Of a stretch of 64,000 bases of DNA, positions 39,390 through 47,403 are shown piece after piece; the first letter of the stretch is position 1, and the number at the start of each line of letters is the position of its first letter. This DNA comes from a virus. Position numbers and translations under genes: made by a program. Location of the stretch: the IMG/VR virus record IMGVR_UViG_3300021090_000723, positions 1-64,000 of that record; one strand, 5' to 3'. Under the pieces are notes generated by a model, which was not told where the DNA came from, ran no database searches, and saw only the letters and a program-made list of their open reading frames with translations.

Positions 39390-39601
39390 TGCAGTACCAC
39401 ATCAACGACTTCATCGAGATCATGAAGAGTCCCGCGCGCGTCGAGCAGTTCAAGCGCGATCACGCCGACGGCGAGCCCATCGAGCTATCGCTGGACGGCT
39501 ACAGCCTGGAAGAGCGCGAGCGCATCTGGACGCAACTGGCGGAAGGGTTTCGTCAACTGAACCCCGACCTGGTTGTGACCGACAAGAGGGGACGCGCGTG
39601 A
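39389..39601 (+). CDS. hypothetical helical protein (70 aa)
   Basis: From ATG 39389 (MQYHINDFIEIMKSPARVEQ), sharing a base with the upstream stop. Helical with SLEERERIWTQLAEGFRQLN. Function unknown. Confidence 0.6.
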   Translation: MQYHINDFIEIMKSPARVEQFKRDHADGEPIELSLDGYSLEERERIWTQLAEGFRQLNPDLVVTDKRGRA

Positions 39602-39927
39602 CGATCGTCTACGCCAAGCACGAGCCGTGGGACCACAAGATCGGCGGCATCGTGGCCGACATGCGCCGCCTCGGCCCTCCGACGCTGCGCGCGGTCTACT
39701 ATGGCGGCTTCCACGCGCTTGAAGGATCGCACCGGCTCGCGGCCGCCCACTATCTGTGGCTCACCCCAACCCTGATTATCGAGCCACTGGACGCGCCCGA
39801 CGATGGACTGGCGGCGTTCTGGCTGAAGGCGCGCGATCGTCTGCCTTGGTACGACTTCCAGGGCTTGGTGGTCAGGTGGCCGATCGAAGATATGGGCGGC
39901 CGGTGGTATGGCAGCGCCGGCAGATGA
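39598..39927 (+). CDS. ParB-like small protein
   Basis: 109 aa from the GTG at 39598 (GTGA). YYGGFHALEGSHRLAAAHYL and WLTPTLIIEPLDAPDDG are the G-HR-x-A box and following strand of a ParB/sulfiredoxin-like domain. It is too short for full ParB, so it is probably a single-domain nuclease-like or NTP-binding protein. It overlaps the HNH gene by 20 bp. Confidence 0.6.
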   Translation: MTIVYAKHEPWDHKIGGIVADMRRLGPPTLRAVYYGGFHALEGSHRLAAAHYLWLTPTLIIEPLDAPDDGLAAFWLKARDRLPWYDFQGLVVRWPIEDMGGRWYGSAGR

Positions 39928-40567
39928 CCCCAAGGTCCGCGACCCCAGCCCCTGCATCGCCGCCGTCTTCGCGCAGCACCTGCCGCGCGTGGTGGGCAAA
40001 TGCCCATGGTGCGGGCTCGAACAGACCGACCGCACGCCGGTCAAGAAGCTGCTCAAGTTCATGCACAACGCCTGTCAGGCGGAGCTCGACGTCATCAAGA
40101 GTCCCGGCTATGCGCGTTGGCATGTCTGGAAGCGGGACCACGGGATCTGCGCGGAGTGCGGCGACGACTATTCGCAGATGTACCGGTTCGAGCCGGAGCA
40201 CCGCGATCGGATCACCAGGCTTCCCACGATCAGCTACGACATTCACGGCTGGAACACGAAGCACGAGGTCCGGATCGCCTACACCGCGCTCCGCGCCGTC
40301 TCGCTTTGGCACGTCGACCATAAGGTCCCGCTCTGGAAGGTCCGGCACATGCCGCCGCTCCAGCGCGTGGGATACTTCAAGCTCGCGAACCTGGTCACCC
40401 TGTGTGACCGGTGCCACGACAAGAAGACCCGCGAGGAGAACACCGACCGTGGGAAGTCCAAGCGCGCCGTCAAGCCGAAGGACAAGCCGAAAACGAAGTG
40501 GCCGAAGGGCCGGAGACTCCAGGGCCGCGGCTTCTCACGCGGCAAGCGTTCGATGAGAAGGCAATGA
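39908..40567 (+). CDS. HNH endonuclease
   Basis: 219 aa. CPWCG near residue 32 and CAECGDDYSQMY begin the zinc-supported fold. WHVDHKVPLWKVRHMPPLQR, then LANLVTLCDRCHDKKTREEN, is the HNH core (His-Asn-His with a second Cys pair). The C-terminus is a Lys/Arg-rich tail. It could be a packaging-associated or free-standing nuclease. Neither an intron nor a group-I-like structure was seen near it. Confidence 0.8.
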   Translation: MAAPADDPKVRDPSPCIAAVFAQHLPRVVGKCPWCGLEQTDRTPVKKLLKFMHNACQAELDVIKSPGYARWHVWKRDHGICAECGDDYSQMYRFEPEHRDRITRLPTISYDIHGWNTKHEVRIAYTALRAVSLWHVDHKVPLWKVRHMPPLQRVGYFKLANLVTLCDRCHDKKTREENTDRGKSKRAVKPKDKPKTKWPKGRRLQGRGFSRGKRSMRRQ

Positions 40568-40622
40568 GCCACCGCACCGTAGCAACCCCACACTTTAGAA
40601 ACCCAATGATTGCGAGCGAGCT

Positions 40623-41444
40623 ATGATAAAAGTCATCTACGGTGAAGGCTTTCCTGCCCGCTTCGAGGCGTCCACGTTCCCAGGCGGAGAACAGCACTTC
40701 CGGTTCAAGTATTTCGTGCAGCACCGGACCTGGGACATCCACACCGCGCTGACCTCGTCCGATGCCATCATGCAGCTGGCCATGGCTGTCGATGCCATCC
40801 GGCAACTCAACCCGCACGCGGATATCAAGCTCACCGCGCCCTATCTGCCCTACGCGCGCCAGGACCGCGTCTGCAATGATGGCGAGGCGCTGGCGCTCAA
40901 GGTCATGTGCCAGATGCTGAACGCGATGCGCTTCAGCGAGGTCGAGATCTGGGACGTTCACAGTCCGGTGTCGCTTGCGCTCCTCGATCGCGTCAGGAAC
41001 ATCCAGGCATCCCGCTTCGTCGATCGCATCGTCTACGAGGACCCGCTCAAGTATGTGCTCGTGGCGCCCGATGCTGGCGCGGTCAGCCGCGTTCGGGAGT
41101 GCGCCAAGCACCGGGGCATGGCCGTGGTGCGCGCGGACAAGATCAGGGACCCGAAGACGGGCGAGATCACCGATACCGTCGTCTATTCGGACCACATCGT
41201 GCACCACAACTTCCTGATCGTGGACGACATCTGCGATGGCGGCGCTACGTTCATCGCGCTGGCAAAGAAGCTCCGCCCACTGACGGACGGCGCCGTGTTG
41301 CTCTATGTGACGCACGGCATCTTCAGCAAGGGCCTGGAGGTCTTCCACGGCCTGATCGACCAGATTTACTGCCCGAACATTTGGCCGGGGGTCTCCATGT
41401 CGGGGAACGCCTCGGGGATTCTGTCACCCATAGGAGACGACTGA
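40623..41444 (+). CDS. prs: ribose-phosphate pyrophosphokinase-like protein (Prs/Adps type)
   Basis: 273 aa, a little shorter than host Prs (~315). Motifs: STFPGGEQHFRF, KLTAPYLPYARQDRVCNDGE, VAPDAGAVSRVRECAKHRGM and the PRPP/phosphoribosyl loop NFLIVDDICDGGATF. It makes PRPP, or in the phage NARP1 pathway the related enzyme Adps makes pyrophosphorylated ADP-ribose. Sequence alone does not tell which. It shares a base with the nadV start and is surely co-translated with it. The 55-bp gap before it holds nothing I can support. Confidence 0.85.
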   Translation: MIKVIYGEGFPARFEASTFPGGEQHFRFKYFVQHRTWDIHTALTSSDAIMQLAMAVDAIRQLNPHADIKLTAPYLPYARQDRVCNDGEALALKVMCQMLNAMRFSEVEIWDVHSPVSLALLDRVRNIQASRFVDRIVYEDPLKYVLVAPDAGAVSRVRECAKHRGMAVVRADKIRDPKTGEITDTVVYSDHIVHHNFLIVDDICDGGATFIALAKKLRPLTDGAVLLYVTHGIFSKGLEVFHGLIDQIYCPNIWPGVSMSGNASGILSPIGDD

Positions 41445-42937
41445 TGCCCTTCGACATCTTCATGCCGCACGCGACCGACTTCTATAAGACCGGCCATATC
41501 CGTCAGTACCCGGAGGGCACGTCGTTCGTCTATTCGAACTGGACATGCCGCTCGGACAAGCACGCGCAGGTGCTGCCCGACTTCGACCACAAGGTGGTGT
41601 TCTTCGGGCTCCAGGGCGTCTGCGACTGGATGCTGAACCAGCAGTGGCGCCGGTCGTTCTTCAACCGCCCGCTTTCCCAGGTCATCCGGCGGATCGAGAA
41701 GCGCATGGACGGCGCGCTCGGCGCAGGCGCCGTCGGCCTGGGGCCGTGGACCGCGCTGCACGGGCTGGGCTATCTGCCGGTCAAGATCAAGGCCGTGCCG
41801 GAGGGGAGCCGGGTGAACGTGCGCGTGCCGGTCTTCACGATCCAGAACACGCTCAACGAGTTCTACTGGGTGACGAACTACCTGGAGACCATGCTATCGG
41901 CGGAACTGTGGAAGCAGATGACCACGGCCACGACGGCCTACGAATACCGGCGCCTGCTCACGCGCTTCGCCCAGGCAACCGGTGCTGATCCAGGTTTCGT
42001 CCCCTGGCAGGGCCACGACTTCAGCATGCGGGGCTTGAGCGGGATATCCGACGCCACCCAGAGCGGCGCTGCGCACCTGACCTCGTTCCTGGGCACGGAC
42101 ACGATCTCCGCGCTGGACTACGTCGAGGAATTCTACGAGGGGGACGAGACCTTCATCGGCGGGTCCGTGCCGGCTACCGAGCACTCTGTCATGTGCATGG
42201 ACGGCGAGGGCAGCGAGATCGACACGTTCCGCCGCCTGATCTGCGAGCTTTACCCCAAGGGCATCGTCTCGATCGTCTCCGACACCTGGGACTTCTGGCG
42301 CGTCATCAACGAATATGCCCGTGAATTGCGGGAGGTAATCCTCAACCGGCAACCCGATGCGACCGGCAACGCCAAGGTGGTCTTCCGCCCCGACAGCGGC
42401 GATCCGGTCAAGGTGCTGGTCGGCGATCCGTCGGAGCCTTTCGGGTCTCCGGCGTTCAAGGGTGCGGTCGAGTGCCTGTGGGATATCTTCGGCGGGACGA
42501 CGAACGCCAAGGCTTATCGCACTCTCGACAAGCATGTCGGGCTGATCTACGGGGACTCGATCAGCCTCCAGCGCGCCCAGGAAATACTCGAGGGCCTGAA
42601 GCGCAAGGGCTTCACGTCCGGCAACGTGGTCTTCGGGCTCGGGTCATATACCTATCAGTATGTTACCAGAGATACGTTCGGCACAGCCATCAAGGCGACG
42701 TTCGGCCGCGTGAAGGGGCAGGACCGCGCCATCGCCAAGAAGCCGAAGACCGACGACGGCGTGAAGTTCTCCGCGCGCGGCCTGCTGCGCGTCGAGCAGG
42801 AGCGCGGCGAATTCGTGCTGCACGAGGACCAGGCCACCGAGCAGGAGGGCCAGGGCGTGCTGGAGACGATGTTCGAGGACGGGATTCTCGTGCGCCGCGA
42901 GAAGTTCTCGGACATTCGCAAGCGCCTCTGGCCGTGA
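41444..42937 (+). CDS. nadV: nicotinamide phosphoribosyltransferase-like protein (NadV/Namat type)
   Basis: 497 aa, full length for NAMPT/NadV. Motifs: ATDFYKTGHIRQYPEGT, GHDFSMRGLSGISDATQSGA, FLGTDTISALDY, VPATEHSVMCMDGEG, SDTWDFWRVI, VVFRPDSGDPVKVLVGDP and FGLGSYTYQYVTRD. It joins nicotinamide to PRPP to give NMN; the NARP1 enzyme Namat uses ADPR-PP to give NAD+ directly. Paired with the preceding gene it rebuilds NAD+, which known phages use against NAD+-depleting defences. RBS AGGAGACGACTG. Confidence 0.9.
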   Translation: MPFDIFMPHATDFYKTGHIRQYPEGTSFVYSNWTCRSDKHAQVLPDFDHKVVFFGLQGVCDWMLNQQWRRSFFNRPLSQVIRRIEKRMDGALGAGAVGLGPWTALHGLGYLPVKIKAVPEGSRVNVRVPVFTIQNTLNEFYWVTNYLETMLSAELWKQMTTATTAYEYRRLLTRFAQATGADPGFVPWQGHDFSMRGLSGISDATQSGAAHLTSFLGTDTISALDYVEEFYEGDETFIGGSVPATEHSVMCMDGEGSEIDTFRRLICELYPKGIVSIVSDTWDFWRVINEYARELREVILNRQPDATGNAKVVFRPDSGDPVKVLVGDPSEPFGSPAFKGAVECLWDIFGGTTNAKAYRTLDKHVGLIYGDSISLQRAQEILEGLKRKGFTSGNVVFGLGSYTYQYVTRDTFGTAIKATFGRVKGQDRAIAKKPKTDDGVKFSARGLLRVEQERGEFVLHEDQATEQEGQGVLETMFEDGILVRREKFSDIRKRLWP

Positions 42938-43059
42938 ACTGGAATTCCTACTGGGTCCCATCACCATTGCGTCCGCTGTTCGTGCGGTTTAGGCGCTGGT
43001 GGTGGGCCCGCAAGCCGCGGAACGCCCACTATCGCGCGATGAGAAAGAAGCTTCGATGA
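42934..43059 (+). CDS. 41-aa basic, tryptophan-rich microprotein
   Basis: From the GTG at 42934 (GTGA with nadV stop) to a TGA that overlaps the next ATG. MNWNSYWVPSPLRPLFVRFR followed by RWWWARKPRNAHYRAMRKKL: strongly basic and aromatic. May bind membrane or nucleic acid. Coupled to NadV and HerA genes. Confidence 0.5.
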   Translation: MNWNSYWVPSPLRPLFVRFRRWWWARKPRNAHYRAMRKKLR

Positions 43060-44921
43060 CCCTACCGATCCCAGACGCAGCGCTCGCCCGGCACATCGCG
43101 GTCGTGGGCGAAACCGGAAGCGGCAAGACGCACGACACCAAGGCGGTGATCGAGTATGTCGTGGCGCAGGGCCACCGGGTGTGCGTGCTCGACACGATCA
43201 AGTCCGACTGGTGGGGCATCACGTCGAGCGCCAGCGGGAAGAAGCCCGGCTTGCCGTTCACGATCCTGGGCGGTCCGCGCGGGCACGTGCCCCTTCTGGC
43301 GAACTCCGGCAAGGCCATCGGCCAGCTGGTCGGCGAGGGCAAGCTCCGGCTCTCGATCATCGATATGGCGGACTTCGAGCCGGGCGGGCCCCAGCGATTC
43401 TTCGAACACTTCGCGCAGTCGCTGTGGAAACACATCAAGGGCGTCGTCTACCTCGTGATCGAGGAAGCCCACGAGATTGCGCCGAAGGAACGGGCCGGAT
43501 TCGAGAAAGAGAACATGGCCATCCACTGGGCGAAGAAGCTCGCGACCGGGAGCCGGAGCAAGGGCATCCGCCTGATTATCGCCTCGCAGCGGACCCAGGC
43601 GGTGCACAATGCGCTGCTCGGCAGCTGCAAAACGCTGATGGCGCACAGCCTATCGCTGCCGGCGGATCAGAAGCCGATCATCGACTGGCTGAAGGCGAAC
43701 GTCCGCGACGGCAGGCTCCGCGACAACATCGAGCGCGACCTGGCGTTTCTGCCGACCGGCACGGCCTGGGTGTGCAGCGCCAAGGACGAGTTCTTCAAGA
43801 AGGTCCATTTCCCGAAGATCGAGACATTCGACAATACGGCCACGCCAGATTTGGATGCCGACGAAGTCGAGGTTGAGACGGCGCCGGTCGATCACGAGGA
43901 ACTCAAGGCCATCATCGGCGAGGCGGTCAAGGAGGCCCTGGCGAACGACCCGAAGGCGCTCAAGGCAGAGATCGCCAAGCTGAGGATCGAGCTTGCGAAG
44001 AAACCGGGCGTGTCCATTTCTTCGCCCTCAAATGAGGCGGCAAAAACGAACATGGCCGCACTGCGGGCCGAACTCCAGAAGGGTGTGGACGAGGGCTACG
44101 GCCACGGCTTTGGCCGCGGCTATGCCGAGGGCCTGATGGATGGCTACAAGAACGCCGCAACCGAGATCGGCGTGGCCCACCAGGATCTGGCGCGCCGGGC
44201 ATCCGATGCGGTCGCGCGCTACAAGGAGATCGAGAGGGCGCAACGATCGCGCTTCGGCCAACACAAGCGGGTTCCCGAAACCCCCGTTCCAGCACAAGCG
44301 CCGTACACAAAGCCGGCTCCGGTGATCGACGCCAAGGACGGGTTCGCCCCATCCCTCACGACGCGCCCAGATTTCCAGGAGGCGCAGCGGCAAGAGACCG
44401 CCCGGATACGTGGCCTGCTTCAGAACGGGGAGGTTCAGATCACTGGCGCGGGCCAGCGCATCCTCGATGGTCTGGCGGAGCTCGAAGCGCTTGGCGTCAG
44501 CCAGGCGCCGCGCGTGCTGGTCGCGTTCCTCGCGGGCTATTCCCACCTACAGAGCAAGGGCTTCGTCAACGCGATCGGCGCGATCCGCTCGGCGGGGATG
44601 GTCGAATATACCGGGGATGGCGCGGTCTTCCTGACCGATGCCGGCCGCGTCGCCGCCCATCCGCCGGAGGTGGCGCTCACGACGCAGGACGTCCAGAAGC
44701 GCATCATGGATCTGCTCGGTGGCGCGTCGTCCAAGATCCTTGCGCCGCTGATCGAGGCCTACCCCGACAGCCTGCCACGCGAAGAGGTCGCGCAGCACGC
44801 CGGATACGGGCACCTTGGGAGCAAGGGGTTCGTGAACGCGCTGGGCCGGATGAAGACGCTCGGGTTCGTGGAATACCCGCAGCAAGGCCGCGTCCGCGCG
44901 AGCGATCTGCTATTTCCATAG
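43056..44921 (+). CDS. HerA/FtsK-like ATPase with C-terminal repeats
   Basis: 621 aa from ATG 43056. Walker A VGETGSGKTHDTK (17-29) and Walker B VVYLVIEEAHEIAP (130-143), then IRLIIASQRTQAVHNALLGS, are HerA/DUF87 traits. The middle (about 270-370) is coiled coil, then GYGHGFGRGYAEGL. The C-terminal ~160 residues hold two repeats of a winged-helix-like unit: YSHLQSKGFVNAIGAIRSAG and YGHLGSKGFVNALGRMKTLG. HerA-like motors translocate DNA with a nuclease (NurA, Sir2 and others); none is adjacent, so the partner is open. Confidence 0.85.
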   Translation: MTLPIPDAALARHIAVVGETGSGKTHDTKAVIEYVVAQGHRVCVLDTIKSDWWGITSSASGKKPGLPFTILGGPRGHVPLLANSGKAIGQLVGEGKLRLSIIDMADFEPGGPQRFFEHFAQSLWKHIKGVVYLVIEEAHEIAPKERAGFEKENMAIHWAKKLATGSRSKGIRLIIASQRTQAVHNALLGSCKTLMAHSLSLPADQKPIIDWLKANVRDGRLRDNIERDLAFLPTGTAWVCSAKDEFFKKVHFPKIETFDNTATPDLDADEVEVETAPVDHEELKAIIGEAVKEALANDPKALKAEIAKLRIELAKKPGVSISSPSNEAAKTNMAALRAELQKGVDEGYGHGFGRGYAEGLMDGYKNAATEIGVAHQDLARRASDAVARYKEIERAQRSRFGQHKRVPETPVPAQAPYTKPAPVIDAKDGFAPSLTTRPDFQEAQRQETARIRGLLQNGEVQITGAGQRILDGLAELEALGVSQAPRVLVAFLAGYSHLQSKGFVNAIGAIRSAGMVEYTGDGAVFLTDAGRVAAHPPEVALTTQDVQKRIMDLLGGASSKILAPLIEAYPDSLPREEVAQHAGYGHLGSKGFVNALGRMKTLGFVEYPQQGRVRASDLLFP

Positions 44922-44930
44922 GAGGACCGC

Positions 44931-45248
44931 ATGGTTGTTGACCTGAAGAAGCACGCCGAGCCCCGCTGTGGGAACTGCAAGCATGCCACCCCGCGCGATG
45001 GTGGTGATCCGGAGAAGAAGGGCTATCTCTGCCGCCGCTTCCCGCCCCAGGTGCAGCTGGTCCCGCTGTGCCCGGCGGTGATCCTGCCATACGTGCTCGA
45101 GATCGCCCCGGCGCCGGCGGCGCTGAAGGAGGCGGTCGCCGAGTTCAAGGGACTGCCGGTCTTCTACCCCCTGGTCAACTTCCCAGGCGTGGCGGGCGGC
45201 GATGTGTGTGGAGAGCACACCCCGGCACTTATGAGGGCGATGAACTGA
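44931..45248 (+). CDS. zinc-ribbon-like protein (CxxC..CRxxPP..CGEH type)
   Basis: 105 aa. CGNCKHATPRDGG, GYLCRRFPPQVQLV and VCGEHTPA give the family layout also seen at 6929-7279. Likely one zinc. Starts MVVDLKKHAEPRCGN with GGAGGA upstream. Function unknown. Confidence 0.65.
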   Translation: MVVDLKKHAEPRCGNCKHATPRDGGDPEKKGYLCRRFPPQVQLVPLCPAVILPYVLEIAPAPAALKEAVAEFKGLPVFYPLVNFPGVAGGDVCGEHTPALMRAMN

Positions 45249-45526
45249 TGCCCGAGCCATGGTCGAAAGACAAACGCGCCCAGGTCGCGCGCAAGGTCAC
45301 CAAGGAGGCGGCGCGCGCGGCCGGACGGCTGGGCGCGAAGGCGGTGATGATGATCGCGTTCTTCCCGGAGGGCCGGGAGCATTTCCACATCATCGAAGGT
45401 GGTGTAATGCCTGGGTCGTCGGATGCGACATCGCCTCAAGACGCCAAGCGCAAGTTCTACCTGCAAATGGCGTCGATGTGCGAAGTGCTCGACCAGAACG
45501 ACGGGGAAGACGTCGCACTGAACTGA
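45248..45526 (+). CDS. hypothetical protein (92 aa)
   Basis: ATG 45248 (MPEPWSKDKRAQVARKVTKE) shares a base with the previous stop. A basic helical start is followed by VMMIAFFPEGREHFHIIEGG strands and a helical end. Function unknown. Confidence 0.6.
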   Translation: MPEPWSKDKRAQVARKVTKEAARAAGRLGAKAVMMIAFFPEGREHFHIIEGGVMPGSSDATSPQDAKRKFYLQMASMCEVLDQNDGEDVALN

Positions 45527-45530
45527 AAGG

Positions 45531-45581
45531 ATGGTGATGGATAACACGCAGTCGCAAAGAAGGAATTCAGCGAAATGCTAG
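45531..45581 (+). CDS. 16-codon leader-type ORF
   Basis: MVMDNTQSQRRNSAKC, ending TAG at 45579-45581. ATG 45537 (third codon) has GAAAGG seven bases upstream. The stop overlaps the first base of the hairpin at 45581-45610. The layout recalls an attenuator leader peptide; whether it is translated is unproven. Confidence 0.35.
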   Translation: MVMDNTQSQRRNSAKC

Positions 45582-45610
45582 AGCCCCGGGGGTCCTTTTA
45601 CCCGGGGCTC
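45581..45610 (+). terminator. perfect 10-bp GC hairpin (terminator or attenuator)
   Basis: GAGCCCCGGG at 45581-45590 pairs fully with CCCGGGGCTC at 45601-45610, loop GGTCCTTTTA. No T-run follows, so it may not be an efficient intrinsic terminator. It separates the main plus operon from its last gene and could act as attenuator or mRNA-stabilising structure. Confidence 0.55.
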
Positions 45611-45627
45611 ACTCACCGGAGGAACCC

Positions 45628-45870
45628 ATGCCATTTCCCAAGATTGACGACATCAAGCGCGGCGACAAGCTGATCGCCGATGGCGGCTTCACTTGCATCG
45701 ATGAAGACGAAGTCCTCGAAGTCATGGAGGATGAGGGCGGCCTCTACGTGTTCTGCCGCGGCGAGGACGGGCTCCACGGGCCCGGCAATCACCACTACCT
45801 GGAAGGTCAGGTCGATGACGACGACGGCGCGTGCGTAGGCTTCAAGTTCGCCCCGAAGGTCACTGCGTAA
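45628..45870 (+). CDS. acidic hypothetical protein (80 aa)
   Basis: Begins MPFPKIDDIKRGDKLIADGG with GGAGG upstream. Beta-rich and acidic (DEDEVLEVMEDEGGLYVFCR, then DDDDGACVGFKFAPK). Ends 11 bp inside the end of the convergent membrane-protein gene. Function unknown; a small Tudor/SH3-like barrel is conceivable. Confidence 0.65.
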   Translation: MPFPKIDDIKRGDKLIADGGFTCIDEDEVLEVMEDEGGLYVFCRGEDGLHGPGNHHYLEGQVDDDDGACVGFKFAPKVTA

Positions 45871-46258
45871 CCAGGTGCAGCCAGAAGCCAGTGCTACCGA
45901 TCACGGCGATCGCCACAAGGTAGGCCGCCGAGTTGAGCGCCACGCGCCGCACCGGCACATCGAACCGGAAGGCGGCCCAAGCAGTCAACGCGAGATAGTG
46001 GGCCACCGTGATAACCACGATCCCGATGAACACGGTGCTGATCGAGCCATGGAACTCGCCTGGCATCGCGATCATGATGTAGCCGCTGTTGATGTTCGTG
46101 AACCCCGCGCCCAGCGCGAAGAGCCAGACGGCGGCGCCCAGGCGGTCCTCCGTCCCTCGGCCATGGAGGAATTCATAGATCCGCGCTGAAAAGCCGTAGA
46201 CCACGCCCAAGGTCAGCGCCATCAAGACGCACCTTAAGCCGAACAGGGCCACCAGCAT
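45860..46258 (-). CDS. four-pass membrane protein
   Basis: 132 aa from ATG 46258 (MLVALFGLRCVLMALTLGVV), one base after the upstream stop; ATG 46273 is an alternative. Four hydrophobic segments: about 1-20, 43-62 (AAVWLFALGAGFTNINSGYI), 75-97 (STVFIGIVVITVAHYLALTA) and 110-130. Last gene of the lysis cluster and convergent with the plus operon. Role unknown; an extra holin-like or exclusion function is possible. Confidence 0.65.
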   Translation of the reverse strand: MLVALFGLRCVLMALTLGVVYGFSARIYEFLHGRGTEDRLGAAVWLFALGAGFTNINSGYIMIAMPGEFHGSISTVFIGIVVITVAHYLALTAWAAFRFDVPVRRVALNSAAYLVAIAVIGSTGFWLHLVTQ

Positions 46259-46259
46259 G

Positions 46260-46442
46260 CTAGTTGTCACCATTGCCGCCTAAGGCCTCCCTGAGCATCT
46301 TCCGTTCGCGGATGCGCCGGATGTCTTCTACGAGCTCATCCTTCTGCCGCTCGACGGAGTGCACGATGCGATCGAGGGATTGCTCCTTCTGGGCCTCCTG
46401 GGCCAACTCCCCCGCGGTCTTCCGTTTGAAGATGCTGAACAT
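46260..46442 (-). CDS. 60-aa charged helical protein
   Basis: From ATG 46442 (MFSIFKRKTAGELAQEAQKE). After a short amphipathic N-terminus it is a coiled-coil-like helix (VERQKDELVEDIRRIRERKM). Ends in GGNGDN. Could pair with the next coiled-coil protein upstream. Function unknown. Confidence 0.6.
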   Translation of the reverse strand: MFSIFKRKTAGELAQEAQKEQSLDRIVHSVERQKDELVEDIRRIRERKMLREALGGNGDN

Positions 46443-46447
46443 CGATC

Positions 46448-46651
46448 TCAGCCTTTCACTGCGGCTCTGAGTTCCGCGAGAACCTGAGCCGTTGACGACC
46501 CCAAAGAGATAACCTGATCGGTCAGCTTTTCGATCCGAGCGTCCTTCTGCTCGATGACCCTCTGCTGGGTCCGGATGATCCACCACGCGAGCACTGCCGC
46601 TGGCGCGAACGCGCCGAGAGACGGCAGGATCGTTTGAAAAATTTGGTCCAT
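46448..46651 (-). CDS. membrane-anchored coiled-coil protein (67 aa)
   Basis: N-terminal membrane segment (ILPSLGAFAPAAVLAWWIIR, residues about 8-27), then a helix with RVIEQKDARIEKLTDQVISL. Lies directly after the o-spanin candidate in the lysis cluster. It may be a lysis regulator. Confidence 0.6.
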   Translation of the reverse strand: MDQIFQTILPSLGAFAPAAVLAWWIIRTQQRVIEQKDARIEKLTDQVISLGSSTAQVLAELRAAVKG

Positions 46652-46654
46652 TAC

Positions 46655-46963
46655 TCACTCCCTCGAACACGCCTGGATCTGGATTTCGTCGAGGGCAAGC
46701 CACGTCCGGTAAATCCCCCGCGCGGCCCTGTAGATTTTTCCAAGCGTTTCGAAGTCGCCATCGGGCACTGCGGCGAGGTCTTCGTCATCGTCAGGCAAGT
46801 CTTGAGTGCGCGGCGGCCGGCGGTCGGGGCAGACCCGCTGCTCGACGCGGGGGACCTCCACGCGGATGACCTCCGCGGGCGGGCGTTCGGGCGTCGGCGG
46901 GGTTTGGCAGGCCGCTGATGCAAAAACGGCCGCAATTATGCAGAACCTATGCAAATTATTCAC
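46655..46963 (-). CDS. o-spanin candidate (Rz1-like lipoprotein)
   Basis: 102 aa from the GTG at 46963 (GTGA overlap with the gene upstream). MNNLHRFCIIAAVFASAACQ is a signal peptide with lipobox SAAC (Cys19), then a Pro-rich start of the mature part (TPPTPERPP), as in outer-membrane spanins. It overlaps the inner-membrane spanin candidate. Together they would join inner and outer membrane at lysis, so the host is Gram-negative. Confidence 0.75.
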   Translation of the reverse strand: MNNLHRFCIIAAVFASAACQTPPTPERPPAEVIRVEVPRVEQRVCPDRRPPRTQDLPDDDEDLAAVPDGDFETLGKIYRAARGIYRTWLALDEIQIQACSRE

Positions 46964-47403
46964 GGCAAGGCCCCCCGGAGATACTTCTCGCCCGCGGAAC
47001 ATGAAGCGAGCGTGCCTGGGGTGGTCACCGTCGGGCGGGCCAGGATCAGGGCGGAGTTATCGAGCGCACCCTTGGCCTGCTTGGCCGTGGCCGCCATGCT
47101 CTTCTGAAGCCCCTCGTCCCTGGCCTTATCGCCGTCCTCGCGGTCCTTGGCGTTCTTGTCGACGTCGGCGATGGCCTCGCGCAGGCCGGTGGTGTTCGTC
47201 AGGCACTGGGTGACCTGGCGGGTGTAGCCGGTGTCCGGGTTCTCGATCCGCTCCTTGTAGCTGTCGCGATCTGCTTCAATTAACGAGATCCGCCAGGACC
47301 ACACGCCCCACTGCACGGCGTTCCCGATGAGCGCACCGAGGGCAATGATGCCGAAGAGCGGACCAGCGATTGGCCCGATGAAGAACTTCAGCAGCGCAGT
47401 CAT
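46960..47403 (-). CDS. i-spanin candidate (Rz-like)
   Basis: 147 aa from ATG 47403. One N-terminal membrane segment (IAGPLFGIIALGALIGNAVQ), then a periplasmic helical region (SLIEADRDSYKERIENPDTG; NAKDREDGDKARDEGLQ). This is the layout of inner-membrane spanins, and the order i-spanin then o-spanin fits. Confidence 0.65.
   Translation of the reverse strand: MTALLKFFIGPIAGPLFGIIALGALIGNAVQWGVWSWRISLIEADRDSYKERIENPDTGYTRQVTQCLTNTTGLREAIADVDKNAKDREDGDKARDEGLQKSMAATAKQAKGALDNSALILARPTVTTPGTLASCSAGEKYLRGALP

Noticed and set aside
39908-40567. HNH gene as part of a group I intron
   Set aside because: It overlaps the upstream gene in normal operon fashion and no interrupted gene flanks it.
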